Below are positions 7,068 to 14,344 of a DNA stretch of 14,344 nucleotides, in pieces. Below the pieces are notes generated by a model that had not been told where the DNA came from, made no database searches, and worked only from the letters and a program-made list of their open reading frames with translations. Made by a program: the position numbers and the translations under genes. Numbering within the stretch: the stretch's first letter is position 1; each line of letters starts with the position of its first letter. Origin of the DNA: an uncultured Bacilli bacterium (GTDB lineage Bacteria; Bacillota_I; Bacilli_A; RF39; UBA660); contig CANRKE010000024.1 of assembly GCA_947631135.1 (NCBI GenBank), forward strand, positions 1 to 14,344, read 5' to 3'.

Positions 7068-7868
7068 ATGAAAAAAAGAGTTATAAGTGCGATTGTTTTA
7101 TTAGCTATATTAATACCACTAATAATTATAGGTGGAATACCATTTAGAATAGGTGCGTTAATAATTGGGTTATTATCATTAAAAGAATTATTAGATATAA
7201 GAAAAAGTAAAAAGGCTTTTCCATTTGTTATGCAGTTTATATCATATATATTATTAACAATATTAATATTATCTAACAATTCATCTACTATAATAGAATA
7301 TGTTTTAGAATATAAATTTATTGCTTTAACATTATTTACAATATTAATACCGTTAATCATATATCAAAACAATAGAAAATATAGTATTAATGATGCCATG
7401 TATTTAATTGGAATATTATTCTTTTTAGGAACAGCATTTAATTTAATAATACTTACACGAAATTATAGTTTAGTTTTATTAATATATTTAGTTTTAATAA
7501 CTACTATTACTGATACTTTTGCATATATTACTGGATCATATATTGGTAAGACAAAAATGTGTGAAAAGATATCACCAAAAAAAACATGGGAAGGTATGGT
7601 AGGAGGAACATTTTTTGGTGTATTTATTCCAGCAATGTTCTATATATCAGTAGTAGATCCTAACGTAGATGTAATATTAATAACTGCAATAACTACATTT
7701 TTATCATTGTTAGCTCAAGCAGGTGATTTAGTATTTAGTAGTATTAAAAGATATTATGATAAAAAAGATTTTTCTAATTTAATTCCAGGACATGGTGGAA
7801 TACTTGATAGATTAGATAGTTTAATATTTGTATTACTTGGTTTTGTTGTAATATTAGAAATGTTATAG
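7068..7868 (+). CDS. cdsA: Phosphatidate cytidylyltransferase (CDP-diacylglycerol synthase)
   Basis: 266 residues, normal CdsA length. The enzyme makes CDP-diacylglycerol from phosphatidic acid and CTP in the cytoplasmic membrane, the branch point for phosphatidylglycerol and cardiolipin. About seven or eight hydrophobic helices are visible. The C-terminal family signature is complete: Ser225-Ile-Lys-Arg228, Lys233-Asp234, then PGHGGILDR at 240-248. Upstream conserved parts are ITDTFAYITGSYIGK (147-161), SPKKTWEG (169-176) and QAGDL (217-221), holding metal- and substrate-binding acidic residues. It begins an apparent operon with rseP 9 nt downstream. In many Firmicutes uppS precedes cdsA and dxr follows it; neither is here. 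Confidence 0.97.
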   Translation: MKKRVISAIVLLAILIPLIIIGGIPFRIGALIIGLLSLKELLDIRKSKKAFPFVMQFISYILLTILILSNNSSTIIEYVLEYKFIALTLFTILIPLIIYQNNRKYSINDAMYLIGILFFLGTAFNLIILTRNYSLVLLIYLVLITTITDTFAYITGSYIGKTKMCEKISPKKTWEGMVGGTFFGVFIPAMFYISVVDPNVDVILITAITTFLSLLAQAGDLVFSSIKRYYDKKDFSNLIPGHGGILDRLDSLIFVLLGFVVILEML

Positions 7869-7877
7869 GAGGGTTAT

Positions 7878-8915
7878 ATGACAATAATATACTTTATACT
7901 TATATTAGGTTTAATAATATTTATACATGAATTAGGACATTTTATATTTGCAAAAAAAGCAGGGGTTTATGTATATGAATTTGCAATTGGTATGGGTCCA
8001 AAAATCATCAGTAAAAAATCAAAAAAAAGCGAAACAGTATATTCACTTAGGTTAATTCCACTTGGTGGTTTTTGTGCGATGGCAGGTGAAGATGAAGAAG
8101 ATAAAAACGTACCAAAAGAAATGCATTTAAACAATAAAAAATGGTGGCAAAGATTTATGGTTTTATTTGCAGGGCCAATGATGAATTTTATACTTGCATT
8201 TGTTCTTCTTTTTGTATATGCTCTTATATTTGGATCATATGAAACTAAACCAATAATTGGTGAAGTTGTTAAGGATAGTCCAGCTTACAGTGCAGGATTA
8301 CAAACAGGAGATAAGATATTAAAAATCGAAAATAAAAATGTTGGTAGTTGGGATAGTGCGATAATAGAATTACAATTTATAAATAAAGATAAAGTAAAAT
8401 TTAATGTTGAAAGAAACAATAAGAAAGTTGATGTAATAATAAGACCAAAAAAGAAAGTAGATAAAGATGATAATGTTACATATTATTATGGTATAGCTCA
8501 AAATACAAAGAAAAAGTATGGGATTATATCTTCTGCGACATTTTCTGTAAATAAATTAATAAGCTTAACTAATTCAATGACTACAGTAATAAAAGGTTTA
8601 TTTACTGGTAAGATAGGCATATCTAGTATGTCAGGTCCAGTAGGTATATATGAGGTAGTTGGTTCACAAGCAAAAGCAGGTATATCAAATTTAATATATT
8701 TAACTGCATATCTTAGTATAAATGTTGGTTATATGAATTTAATACCATTTCCTGCATTTGATGGAGGAAGAATATTATTCCTAATAATTGAAGCTATAAG
8801 AAGAAAAAGAATTACTCCTAAAGTAGAAGCAACCGTAAATAATATAGGGTTCGCACTCTTAATATTGTTAATGATATTTATAACGGGTAACGATATATTA
8901 AGAATTATAGGTTAG
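7878..8915 (+). CDS. rseP: RIP-type site-2 zinc metalloprotease
   Basis: 345 residues. This intramembrane protease (RseP/RasP family) cleaves single-pass membrane substrates such as anti-sigma factors and signal-peptide remnants. HELGH (17-21) in the first membrane helix gives the two zinc His and the catalytic Glu. FAGPMMNFILAF (97-108) starts the second conserved helix. A PDZ domain (about 125-190, with SPAYSAGLQTGDKIL) sits between them. The second motif NLIPFPAFDGG (287-297) supplies the third zinc ligand, Asp295. The ribosome binding site AGGAGGG overlaps the cdsA stop codon, which suggests translational coupling. In many Firmicutes proS follows; here an unrelated small gene does. Confidence 0.96.
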   Translation: MTIIYFILILGLIIFIHELGHFIFAKKAGVYVYEFAIGMGPKIISKKSKKSETVYSLRLIPLGGFCAMAGEDEEDKNVPKEMHLNNKKWWQRFMVLFAGPMMNFILAFVLLFVYALIFGSYETKPIIGEVVKDSPAYSAGLQTGDKILKIENKNVGSWDSAIIELQFINKDKVKFNVERNNKKVDVIIRPKKKVDKDDNVTYYYGIAQNTKKKYGIISSATFSVNKLISLTNSMTTVIKGLFTGKIGISSMSGPVGIYEVVGSQAKAGISNLIYLTAYLSINVGYMNLIPFPAFDGGRILFLIIEAIRRKRITPKVEATVNNIGFALLILLMIFITGNDILRIIG

Positions 8916-8927
8916 GAGGAAAAAGAT

Positions 8928-9290
8928 ATGGATAATTTTAATACAAAAGACAAAATTAATCAATTATTAAATATATGCCCAAACTATGAAAAAATAAATA
9001 ATTATGAATTTCTAGAAGGCGACGTATTTTCAGAAACTATGATAAATTTCTATTTAAAATTAATAGAAAATATAAATATGAATGATAATGATGAAACTGC
9101 ATTTATATCCAGTTTAGATAGTTCTCTTGCAAAATATGTTGATGATTATAAATTTAGAAAATTTTTAAAAACTAAACTTAATGAAGTTGATACAAATGAA
9201 AAATATTATACATACAAAATAACACTTAAACTAATAGAAAATTCGAATATATATAAAAGTAGTATATTAGAACGTGCAAGATGGATTTAA
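8928..9290 (+). CDS. Hypothetical 120-residue protein in the rseP operon
   Basis: No family recognised. The product is Asn/Lys/Glu-rich, soluble, predicted mostly helical, with no signal peptide or membrane segment. It has one Cys (in NICPNYEKIN), an acidic middle (INMNDNDETAF) and a basic C-terminus ending ERARWI. The ATG has AGGAGG, which overlaps the rseP stop, 12 nt away, so it is translated with rseP. Coding character is supported by the ribosome binding site, an uninterrupted frame and codon use like its neighbours. A weak terminator-like hairpin follows. No function is proposed. Confidence 0.75.
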   Translation: MDNFNTKDKINQLLNICPNYEKINNYEFLEGDVFSETMINFYLKLIENINMNDNDETAFISSLDSSLAKYVDDYKFRKFLKTKLNEVDTNEKYYTYKITLKLIENSNIYKSSILERARWI

Positions 9291-9291
9291 T

Positions 9292-9316
9292 AGGGATATT
9301 ATTGTATCCTTATTTT
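9292..9316 (+). terminator. Weak terminator-like hairpin after the 120-residue gene
   Basis: AGGGATA (9292-9298) pairs with TATCCTT (9305-9311), with one G-U pair and a 6-nt loop, followed by ATTTTTATTT. It may partly end the cdsA-rseP transcript in the 100-bp gap before the RNB gene. No convincing promoter is visible in the rest of this gap. Confidence 0.45.
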
Positions 9317-9390
9317 TATTTATAAATTTATTAAAAACACTATCATTTATTTTAGAAATGTGTTATTAATATATTAGATAGGGTGGTTAT

Positions 9391-11277
9391 ATGAATTATG
9401 AATTATTAGAAAATATACTTCAAAACAAAAATTATAATATAGATGAAATGAAAACATTATTAAATACAGATGATAATGGTGTTTTAACTCAGTTACTTAC
9501 AATGTATAAAAAAATATTATACACATCAAAAAAACTTAAAAAGAAGAAAAAAATAATTTTAAATAACATTGTATACTATTCACTATTAATATGTGAAAAT
9601 TATGACAATAAAAACAATAAACAACTTATAGGAATGAATAAAAGTATTTTAAACAAATTACAACAAATAATAAGATATAAAAGTAAAAATGAGTTTTACT
9701 TAAATCTATATAATAATACAAAACATTTACAAGCTATATTACTAAATAAAAATAGTATAAAAGAATCAAATGAATTTAACTTTTTAATACAAATAATTAA
9801 AGATATAGAAAGTGTTGAGGCAGTTAGACAGGTGGTTAATAAATATTCACATTTTGTAAATCTAAGAGATAAAAGTAATACACATATTATTATACATATT
9901 GCTGAAATGTTTAATAAATCAATTAATAATGATGATCCAATAGAAAAAATAACATATTATGAAAAAATTTTAGAATTATTTTTAGATATAGAAAGAATAC
10001 AACTTACTGATGATGATACAAATAAATTAACAGAAATTATATGTAATTCAAGTGTATCAAATGAGAAAAATAATAGTAAAGATGATAAAAAATATAAGAA
10101 AATAAACTCTTTTATTGAAAGTATTAAAATTAAATCAATAGAAAGCGATATTTCACGAATGAATTTAGAAACACTAAAAGAAAAATACGATATTAATGCT
10201 GGATTTTCTAATGACGCAATAAAGGAAATGAATATAATATTATATAAAAACAATAAAAATGTAAATAATCCAATTATAACTATTGATGGAGATGGTACTA
10301 CTTGCTTTGATGATGCATTTCTAGTTGAAGAAGAAAGTGACGGTTATATAATAAATGTATACATATCGAATTTAGCTAGCCAAATACCATTAAATTGTGC
10401 TTTAGATATTGAAGCTAGTAAAAAGTTTTCAAATATATATTTATCAAATAGTACAATTACTATGTTTCCATCGGAATTATCTAATAATATTATGTCTCTT
10501 AATACTAATGGATATAAGAGTGTGATTGAATATAAGATAAGATTTGATAAATCATGGAATCTTTTGGATTGTAAGATTAGCAGTAAAAAGGTACATATAG
10601 ATAGAAATTTGACTTATGATTATGTAAATTCAATAATTAATAATGATTGTGATAATAATTATGGACTGGAATATAGCTTAAATATCTTATCTGATCTTTC
10701 AATGTATTTAAGATCCAAAAATAAAAGAAAAGAACAATATAGAAAAACATCTGATATTATTAAAATATTAAGTGGTAGAACTTTAGATAAAAATATATAT
10801 GAAAATAGAACAAAATCAGAAATAATAGTGGAAGAATTAATGATACTTGTAAATTATTTATCTGCATATTGTTGTCGAGATAAAAAATATCCATACATAT
10901 ATAGAATAAATAATAAAATTGAAAACACAGATGTATACAAAAAAATAATTGAAATAGCAAATGGTCAAGATCTTAGTAATATATCTAAATCTTTAAGTGG
11001 ATATGCTAAATCTAAATATTCTGCAAAAGCTGATGCACATGAGGGATTAAATTTAGAAATATATTCTCATTCAACTTCACCATTAAGACGTTATGTAGAT
11101 GTTGTGAATCAAAGAATATTATCTGATTTGATAATAAATGAATATAAAGACAATTTAGAGTTTTGGAATAGATATATTGATGAAAATATTGATTTATTTA
11201 ATAAAAGAGATGAAAGAAATAATGGCTTCTTAGAAGATGCAATAAGGTATAAAAGTCTTACTAAAACAAGGAGGTAG
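9391..11277 (+). CDS. Divergent RNB-domain (RNase II/R-like) ribonuclease with a novel helical N-terminus
   Basis: 628 residues. The RNB catalytic domain spans about 295-600. PIITIDGDGTTCFDDAF aligns with the RNase R motif TIDxEDARDFDDAV. Asp299, Asp307 and Asp308 are kept, Asp307 matching the essential catalytic Asp, but the second metal Asp is Cys305. Further matches are VYISNLASQIPLNCALDIEA (323-342), IYLSNSTITMFPSELSNNIMSLN (349-371) and YSAKADAHEGLNLEIYSHSTSPLRRYVDV (543-571), with the family TSPxRRY at 562-568. The first about 290 residues are Lys/Asn-rich and helical, with no cold-shock domains, and no S1 domain follows the RNB part. Canonical RNase R has both. It probably binds RNA differently, and activity may be altered. 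GGGTGG precedes the ATG; the FAD gene follows 5 nt after the stop. Confidence 0.85.
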   Translation: MNYELLENILQNKNYNIDEMKTLLNTDDNGVLTQLLTMYKKILYTSKKLKKKKKIILNNIVYYSLLICENYDNKNNKQLIGMNKSILNKLQQIIRYKSKNEFYLNLYNNTKHLQAILLNKNSIKESNEFNFLIQIIKDIESVEAVRQVVNKYSHFVNLRDKSNTHIIIHIAEMFNKSINNDDPIEKITYYEKILELFLDIERIQLTDDDTNKLTEIICNSSVSNEKNNSKDDKKYKKINSFIESIKIKSIESDISRMNLETLKEKYDINAGFSNDAIKEMNIILYKNNKNVNNPIITIDGDGTTCFDDAFLVEEESDGYIINVYISNLASQIPLNCALDIEASKKFSNIYLSNSTITMFPSELSNNIMSLNTNGYKSVIEYKIRFDKSWNLLDCKISSKKVHIDRNLTYDYVNSIINNDCDNNYGLEYSLNILSDLSMYLRSKNKRKEQYRKTSDIIKILSGRTLDKNIYENRTKSEIIVEELMILVNYLSAYCCRDKKYPYIYRINNKIENTDVYKKIIEIANGQDLSNISKSLSGYAKSKYSAKADAHEGLNLEIYSHSTSPLRRYVDVVNQRILSDLIINEYKDNLEFWNRYIDENIDLFNKRDERNNGFLEDAIRYKSLTKTRR

Positions 11278-11282
11278 GGAAA

Positions 11283-12677
11283 ATGTATGATGTAATAATA
11301 GTTGGAGGTGGACCATCTGGATTATTTGCTGCGTATGAATTAATAAATAATAATAAAGATTTAAAAATTGCTATATTAGAATCGGGGAAACTTGCTAAAA
11401 ATAGGGTATGTAAGATAAATAAAAAGGGTGGTGAATGTATAAATTGTAATCCTTGCCAAATATTATCGGGATATGGTGGTGCAGGTACATTTTCTGATGG
11501 TAAATTAAATTTTATACCTAAGTTAGGTAAATCTGATCTATATAAATATATGGATAAAGATGAAGCTGATAAATTAATTGATGATACTGAAGAAATATTT
11601 AATAAATTTGGTATGGATAGTGAAGTATATCCAAGTAATATGGAAGAAGCTTTAAATTTAAAAAGAGAGATTGCAAAAAAAGGAGCTAATTTACTTATTA
11701 TTAAACAAAAACATTTAGGATCTGATAAACTTCCTAATTATATAAATGGCTTTTGTGATTATTTAAAAGAAAATAATGTTGATTTATATGAAAATACTTA
11801 TGTTTCTGATATATGTGAAAATAAAGATAAAACATATGATGTAATATATAATATTGGAAATAAAAAAGAAAGTAAAAAAGCAAAGTATGTAGTGGTAGCT
11901 CCTGGAAGAACAGGTGCACGTTGGGTACAAGAATTAGCTGATAAATATAGTATTCCATATATATCACAAAGTATAGAAATAGGTGTAAGAGTAGAAGTAA
12001 GACGTGAAATATTAGAAGAAATATGTAAGATAATTTATTATCCAACAATATTTATAAATACTAAAACATATACTGATGAAATTAGGACATTTTGTACTAA
12101 TCCAGGTGGGTTTGTTACTAAAGAAAATTATAATGGATATATATGTGTTAATGGACATTCTCTAAAAGACGTTAAGTCAAACAATAGTAATTTTGCATTT
12201 ATTTCTAAAGTTAACCTTACAAGACCTGTAACTAATACACGTGAATATGGTGAAGCTATTGCTCATATTGCCAATGTTTTAGGAGATGGTAAGCCTATCT
12301 TACAAACTTTAAGAGATTTGAAAAAAGGTAGACGTTCAAATGATAGTAGAATAAAGAAATCATATGTTACTCCTACACTTAAAGATTACGTTGCTGGAGA
12401 TTTGGCTTTAGTTCTTCCACATAGAATAATTACAAATATTCTTGAAGGATTAGAAATATTAGATGAAATAATACCTGGTGTAAATAACGACGATACACTG
12501 TTATATGGTCCAGAAATAAAGTTTTTTTCAAATGAAATTACTACAAATAATAATATGAAATTAGAAGATAAAAATATTTATTTTGTAGGTGATGGAGCTG
12601 GAAAGGCTGGAAATATTGTAACAAGTGCGGCAACAGGTTTAATTGCAGCTCGTGATATAATAAAAAATTATAAATAG
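11283..12677 (+). CDS. FAD-dependent dehydrogenase of the COG2509 type
   Basis: 464 residues. The N-terminal Rossmann fold binds FAD: YDVIIVGGGPSGLFAAYEL with Gly8, Gly10 and Gly13, and the acidic residue in ILESGK (Glu33) for the ribose. Characteristic for this poorly studied family is ECINCNPC (51-58, with Cys52, Cys55, Cys58 plus Cys43) followed by GYGGAGTFSDGKLN (63-76). Near the C-terminus, YFVGDGAGKAGNIVTSAATGL (from about 433; GDG and GNI blocks) is the second FAD contact. The substrate is unknown. AGGAGG lies at the very end of the RNB gene and the gap is 5 nt, so the two are co-translated. The cysteine cluster could bind a metal or be redox-active, but it is seen in the family generally. 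Family confident, reaction not. Confidence 0.88.
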   Translation: MYDVIIVGGGPSGLFAAYELINNNKDLKIAILESGKLAKNRVCKINKKGGECINCNPCQILSGYGGAGTFSDGKLNFIPKLGKSDLYKYMDKDEADKLIDDTEEIFNKFGMDSEVYPSNMEEALNLKREIAKKGANLLIIKQKHLGSDKLPNYINGFCDYLKENNVDLYENTYVSDICENKDKTYDVIYNIGNKKESKKAKYVVVAPGRTGARWVQELADKYSIPYISQSIEIGVRVEVRREILEEICKIIYYPTIFINTKTYTDEIRTFCTNPGGFVTKENYNGYICVNGHSLKDVKSNNSNFAFISKVNLTRPVTNTREYGEAIAHIANVLGDGKPILQTLRDLKKGRRSNDSRIKKSYVTPTLKDYVAGDLALVLPHRIITNILEGLEILDEIIPGVNNDDTLLYGPEIKFFSNEITTNNNMKLEDKNIYFVGDGAGKAGNIVTSAATGLIAARDIIKNYK

Positions 12678-12693
12678 ATATGGAGATAACAAA

Positions 12694-13968
12694 ATGAATA
12701 TAATAGATATTATTGATAAAAAAAGATTAGGTAAGAAATTAAGCAATGATGAAATTGAGTATGTAGTTAAAAATTATTGTAATGATAATATTAAAGATTA
12801 TCAGATGAGTTCACTTTTAATGGCAATTGTAATTAATGGTATGGATTATGATGAAACTTATTATTTGACAAAATGTATGATAAATAGTGGTAAAATAATA
12901 GATTTGAGTGAGATTAGTGGCATTAAAGTTGATAAACATTCTACTGGTGGTGTTGGTGATAAACTAACCTTAATAGTTGCTCCAATAGTATCTTTATTTG
13001 CTCCAGTTGTTAAAATGAGTGGTAGAGGTCTTGGCTTTACTGGTGGAACTATAGATAAACTGGAATCTATAAAAGGTTTTAATGTAAATTATAAAATAGA
13101 TGATATTATTAAACAAGTTAATGAACATAATATTTGTGTAAGTTATACTAGCGATGATCTGTGTCCTGCTGATAAAAAAATATATGCACTAAGAAATGCA
13201 AGTGGTACAGTTGAATCAATCCCACTTATTGCATCTTCTATAATGAGTAAGAAAATTGCAGGTGGTGCAGATGATATTGTAATTGATTTAAAAGTTGGTA
13301 ATGGTGCTTTTATGAAAGATTACGATAGTGCGAAAAAACTTGCTAATACTATGATAAATATAGGTAAAAAATTTAATAAAAAAGTAGTATGTATACTTTC
13401 AAATATGAATGATGTTTTAGGTTATAGTGTAGGGAATACTTTAGAGGTTATGGAAGCAATAGAAGTACTTAAAAATAAAAAAATAGATGATGTTAAAAAT
13501 CTTGCTATTGAAATATCTTCTAGAATGGTAAATTTAGCTTGTAATAAAGATATTAATGAAGCTAAAGATATGGTTGTTAATGCTTTAGAAAGTGGAGATG
13601 CTTATAATAAATTTATAGAATTTGTTAAATTGCAAGGTGGTGATCTTTCATCATTAAAAATTGATGCTAAAAAATATGAAATTAAATCATTACATAATGG
13701 ATATATTAAATCAATTGATGTAGAAGGTATTGGTGATCTATCAAGAGATCTAGGTGCAGGTAGAATAAATAAAGATGATATAATAGATAATAGTGTTGGT
13801 GTTATAGTATATAAAAAATGTGGAGATTATGTTAATATTGGGGATGTTATTGCTGATATATACTATAATAAACAATTAAATAATATTGATGAAGTTGTAA
13901 ATAAATTATTTGAATTTACTGACGAAGTTGTAGAAAAAAATAAATTAATTTTAGATATTATATTTTAA
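12694..13968 (+). CDS. pdp: Pyrimidine-nucleoside phosphorylase (thymidine phosphorylase family)
   Basis: 424 residues, near the usual 430-440. It splits uridine, thymidine or deoxyuridine with phosphate into base and (deoxy)ribose-1-phosphate for salvage. Motifs: VDKHSTGGVGDK (79-90, phosphate-binding loop with His82), KMSGRGLGFTGGTIDKLES (107-125), YALRNASGTVES (164-175, Arg167), and SSIMSKK (181-187, with Ser182 and Lys186), matching the base-contacting Arg, Ser and Lys of E. coli thymidine phosphorylase. Lys107 before MSGRG agrees with broad-specificity Pdp rather than DeoA, which has Met there. The usual GLGHTGG is GLGFTGG. The C-terminal domain (about 330-424) is present. TGGAGAT precedes the ATG, 16 nt after the FAD gene. 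It is the last gene of the run. Confidence 0.95.
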   Translation: MNIIDIIDKKRLGKKLSNDEIEYVVKNYCNDNIKDYQMSSLLMAIVINGMDYDETYYLTKCMINSGKIIDLSEISGIKVDKHSTGGVGDKLTLIVAPIVSLFAPVVKMSGRGLGFTGGTIDKLESIKGFNVNYKIDDIIKQVNEHNICVSYTSDDLCPADKKIYALRNASGTVESIPLIASSIMSKKIAGGADDIVIDLKVGNGAFMKDYDSAKKLANTMINIGKKFNKKVVCILSNMNDVLGYSVGNTLEVMEAIEVLKNKKIDDVKNLAIEISSRMVNLACNKDINEAKDMVVNALESGDAYNKFIEFVKLQGGDLSSLKIDAKKYEIKSLHNGYIKSIDVEGIGDLSRDLGAGRINKDDIIDNSVGVIVYKKCGDYVNIGDVIADIYYNKQLNNIDEVVNKLFEFTDEVVEKNKLILDIIF

Positions 13969-13976
13969 TAAATTAA

Positions 13977-14011
13977 AAATATCATAATATTAAAAGTTAT
14001 GGTATTTTTTT
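13977..14011 (+). terminator. Intrinsic terminator after pdp
   Basis: AAATATCATAA (13977-13987) pairs with TTATGGTATTT (13997-14007), 11 bp with one G-U pair and a 9-nt loop, followed by T through 14011. It lies just after the pdp stop and closes the operon. Confidence 0.8.
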
Positions 14012-14093
14012 GTGTGTTTGTCAAGAAATAAGAAAAAAATTAAAAAAAATTGAATATAAAAAAAGACTTTTGGCAATTTTTTTAGAATAATAT

Positions 14094-14133
14094 ATTAGGG
14101 AGTATTTTTTAATATATATTTTTTCGCCCTAAT
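14094..14133. repeat. Separated inverted repeat upstream of the Rpn-type gene
   Basis: ATTAGGG (14094-14100) and CCCTAAT (14127-14133) are exact complements around a 26-nt spacer rich in T and AT. These are among the few G/C runs in the interval. The repeat lies in the leader or promoter region of the following nuclease gene. It could be an mRNA stem that limits translation, an operator, or the edge of a mobile unit. Confidence 0.4.
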
Positions 14134-14155
14134 TATATAGAGGAGGATGAGATTT

Positions 14156-14344
14156 ATGACTGAAGAAAAAACTTATATTACTTTGAAATTTGACCTTATG
14201 TTCAAACGTATATTTGGTGATCCTAATGATCTTGGACCTATAAAAAGATTCTTAAAGGAGGTGTTAGATATTAGTCCTAAGAAGATAACTATATTAAATC
14301 CTGAAAGAATTGATAAACCTTATAAAGAGAAGAAAACTAATGTA
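14156..14344 (+). CDS. Rpn-type PD-(D/E)XK nuclease / putative transposase, 5' part only
   Basis: 63 codons run from ATG 14156 to the window end. MTEEKTYITLKFDLMFKRIFGDPNDLGPIKRFLKEVLDISPKK (key blocks LKFDLMFKRIFGD and FLKEVL) matches the N-terminus of the Rpn family (PDDEXK_2, PF12784), where F-D-xxFKxxFG is followed by a leucine-rich helix. Catalytic residues lie further downstream and are not visible. Characterised Rpn proteins are DNA endonucleases that raise recombination; the genes are often multicopy. AGGAGG is at 14141-14146; an in-frame ATG at 14147 touches it and is too close, so 14156 is preferred. The gene stands after the pdp terminator, so it has its own promoter, which I could not place securely. 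Confidence 0.8.
   Translation, partial: MTEEKTYITLKFDLMFKRIFGDPNDLGPIKRFLKEVLDISPKKITILNPERIDKPYKEKKTNV

Noticed and set aside
7040..7360. Minus-strand 106-codon ORF over the start of cdsA
   Set aside because: Antisense to the cdsA coding sequence; its Ile/Asn-rich composition is what AT-rich reverse frames give.
9331..9370. Promoter for the RNB gene
   Set aside because: TATTAAT/TAATAT sequences exist, but no -35-like hexamer is found at 16-18 bp; the gene may rely on read-through.
9957..10253. Minus-strand 98-codon ORF inside the RNB gene
   Set aside because: Antisense to the RNB gene with no ribosome binding site and a composition typical of a shadow frame.
10760..12048. Minus-strand ORFs at 10760-10960 and 11734-12048
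   Set aside because: Both are antisense to conserved coding regions (RNB domain and FAD dehydrogenase), and their Leu/Tyr/His-rich translations are shadow artefacts.
14018..14098. TTGTCA (14018) or TTGGCA (14070) as -35 of the Rpn gene
   Set aside because: Neither has an acceptable -10 at 16-18 bp, so no promoter is called.

Overview
The window is very AT-rich DNA with strong AGGAGG-type ribosome binding sites, TTGACA/TATAAT promoters and short hairpin-plus-T terminators. Trp is encoded by TGG, and every complete gene stops with TAA or TAG. It carries peptidoglycan-related genes (ftsW), a Firmicutes-type cdsA-rseP pair and a LemA/DUF2207 pair. I infer a low-GC, wall-forming member of the Bacillota, for example one of the gut-associated, reduced-genome Bacilli or Clostridia lineages. 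The sequence does not fix the species.

Left part (1-1525, minus strand): the 5' end of a large serine recombinase, running off the left edge, preceded by a 44-residue ORF. This is probably the end of an integrated mobile element. Next to it, with its own strong promoter, is a leaderless class C beta-lactamase-fold serine hydrolase (1688-3043). A gene-poor 372-bp interval follows, holding a perfect 18-bp inverted repeat that overlaps a promoter-like pair and, further on, a T-tailed hairpin. This could be a short unannotated transcription unit or a gene remnant.

Middle (3416-6870): a minus-strand ftsW whose reading frame ends at the VTG that normally precedes the conserved LPFISYGG segment, so it looks C-terminally truncated. 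Divergent from it is a lemA-DUF2207 pair with an attenuator-like hairpin between the genes and a strong terminator after them.

Right part (7068-13968): a colinear run of cdsA, rseP, a 120-residue orphan, a divergent RNB-domain ribonuclease, a COG2509-type FAD dehydrogenase and a pyrimidine-nucleoside phosphorylase, closed by a terminator. cdsA and rseP serve phospholipid synthesis and intramembrane proteolysis; the later genes concern RNA turnover, an unknown redox step and nucleoside salvage. At the right edge begins an Rpn/PD-(D/E)XK-type nuclease (putative transposase) gene, cut by the window.

The most unusual items are the RNB protein (no cold-shock or S1 domains, a Cys replacing a metal-binding Asp, a novel helical N-terminus), the truncated ftsW, and the promoter/inverted-repeat/terminator arrangement between the serine hydrolase and ftsW. 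No CRISPR array, tRNA or rRNA was seen.
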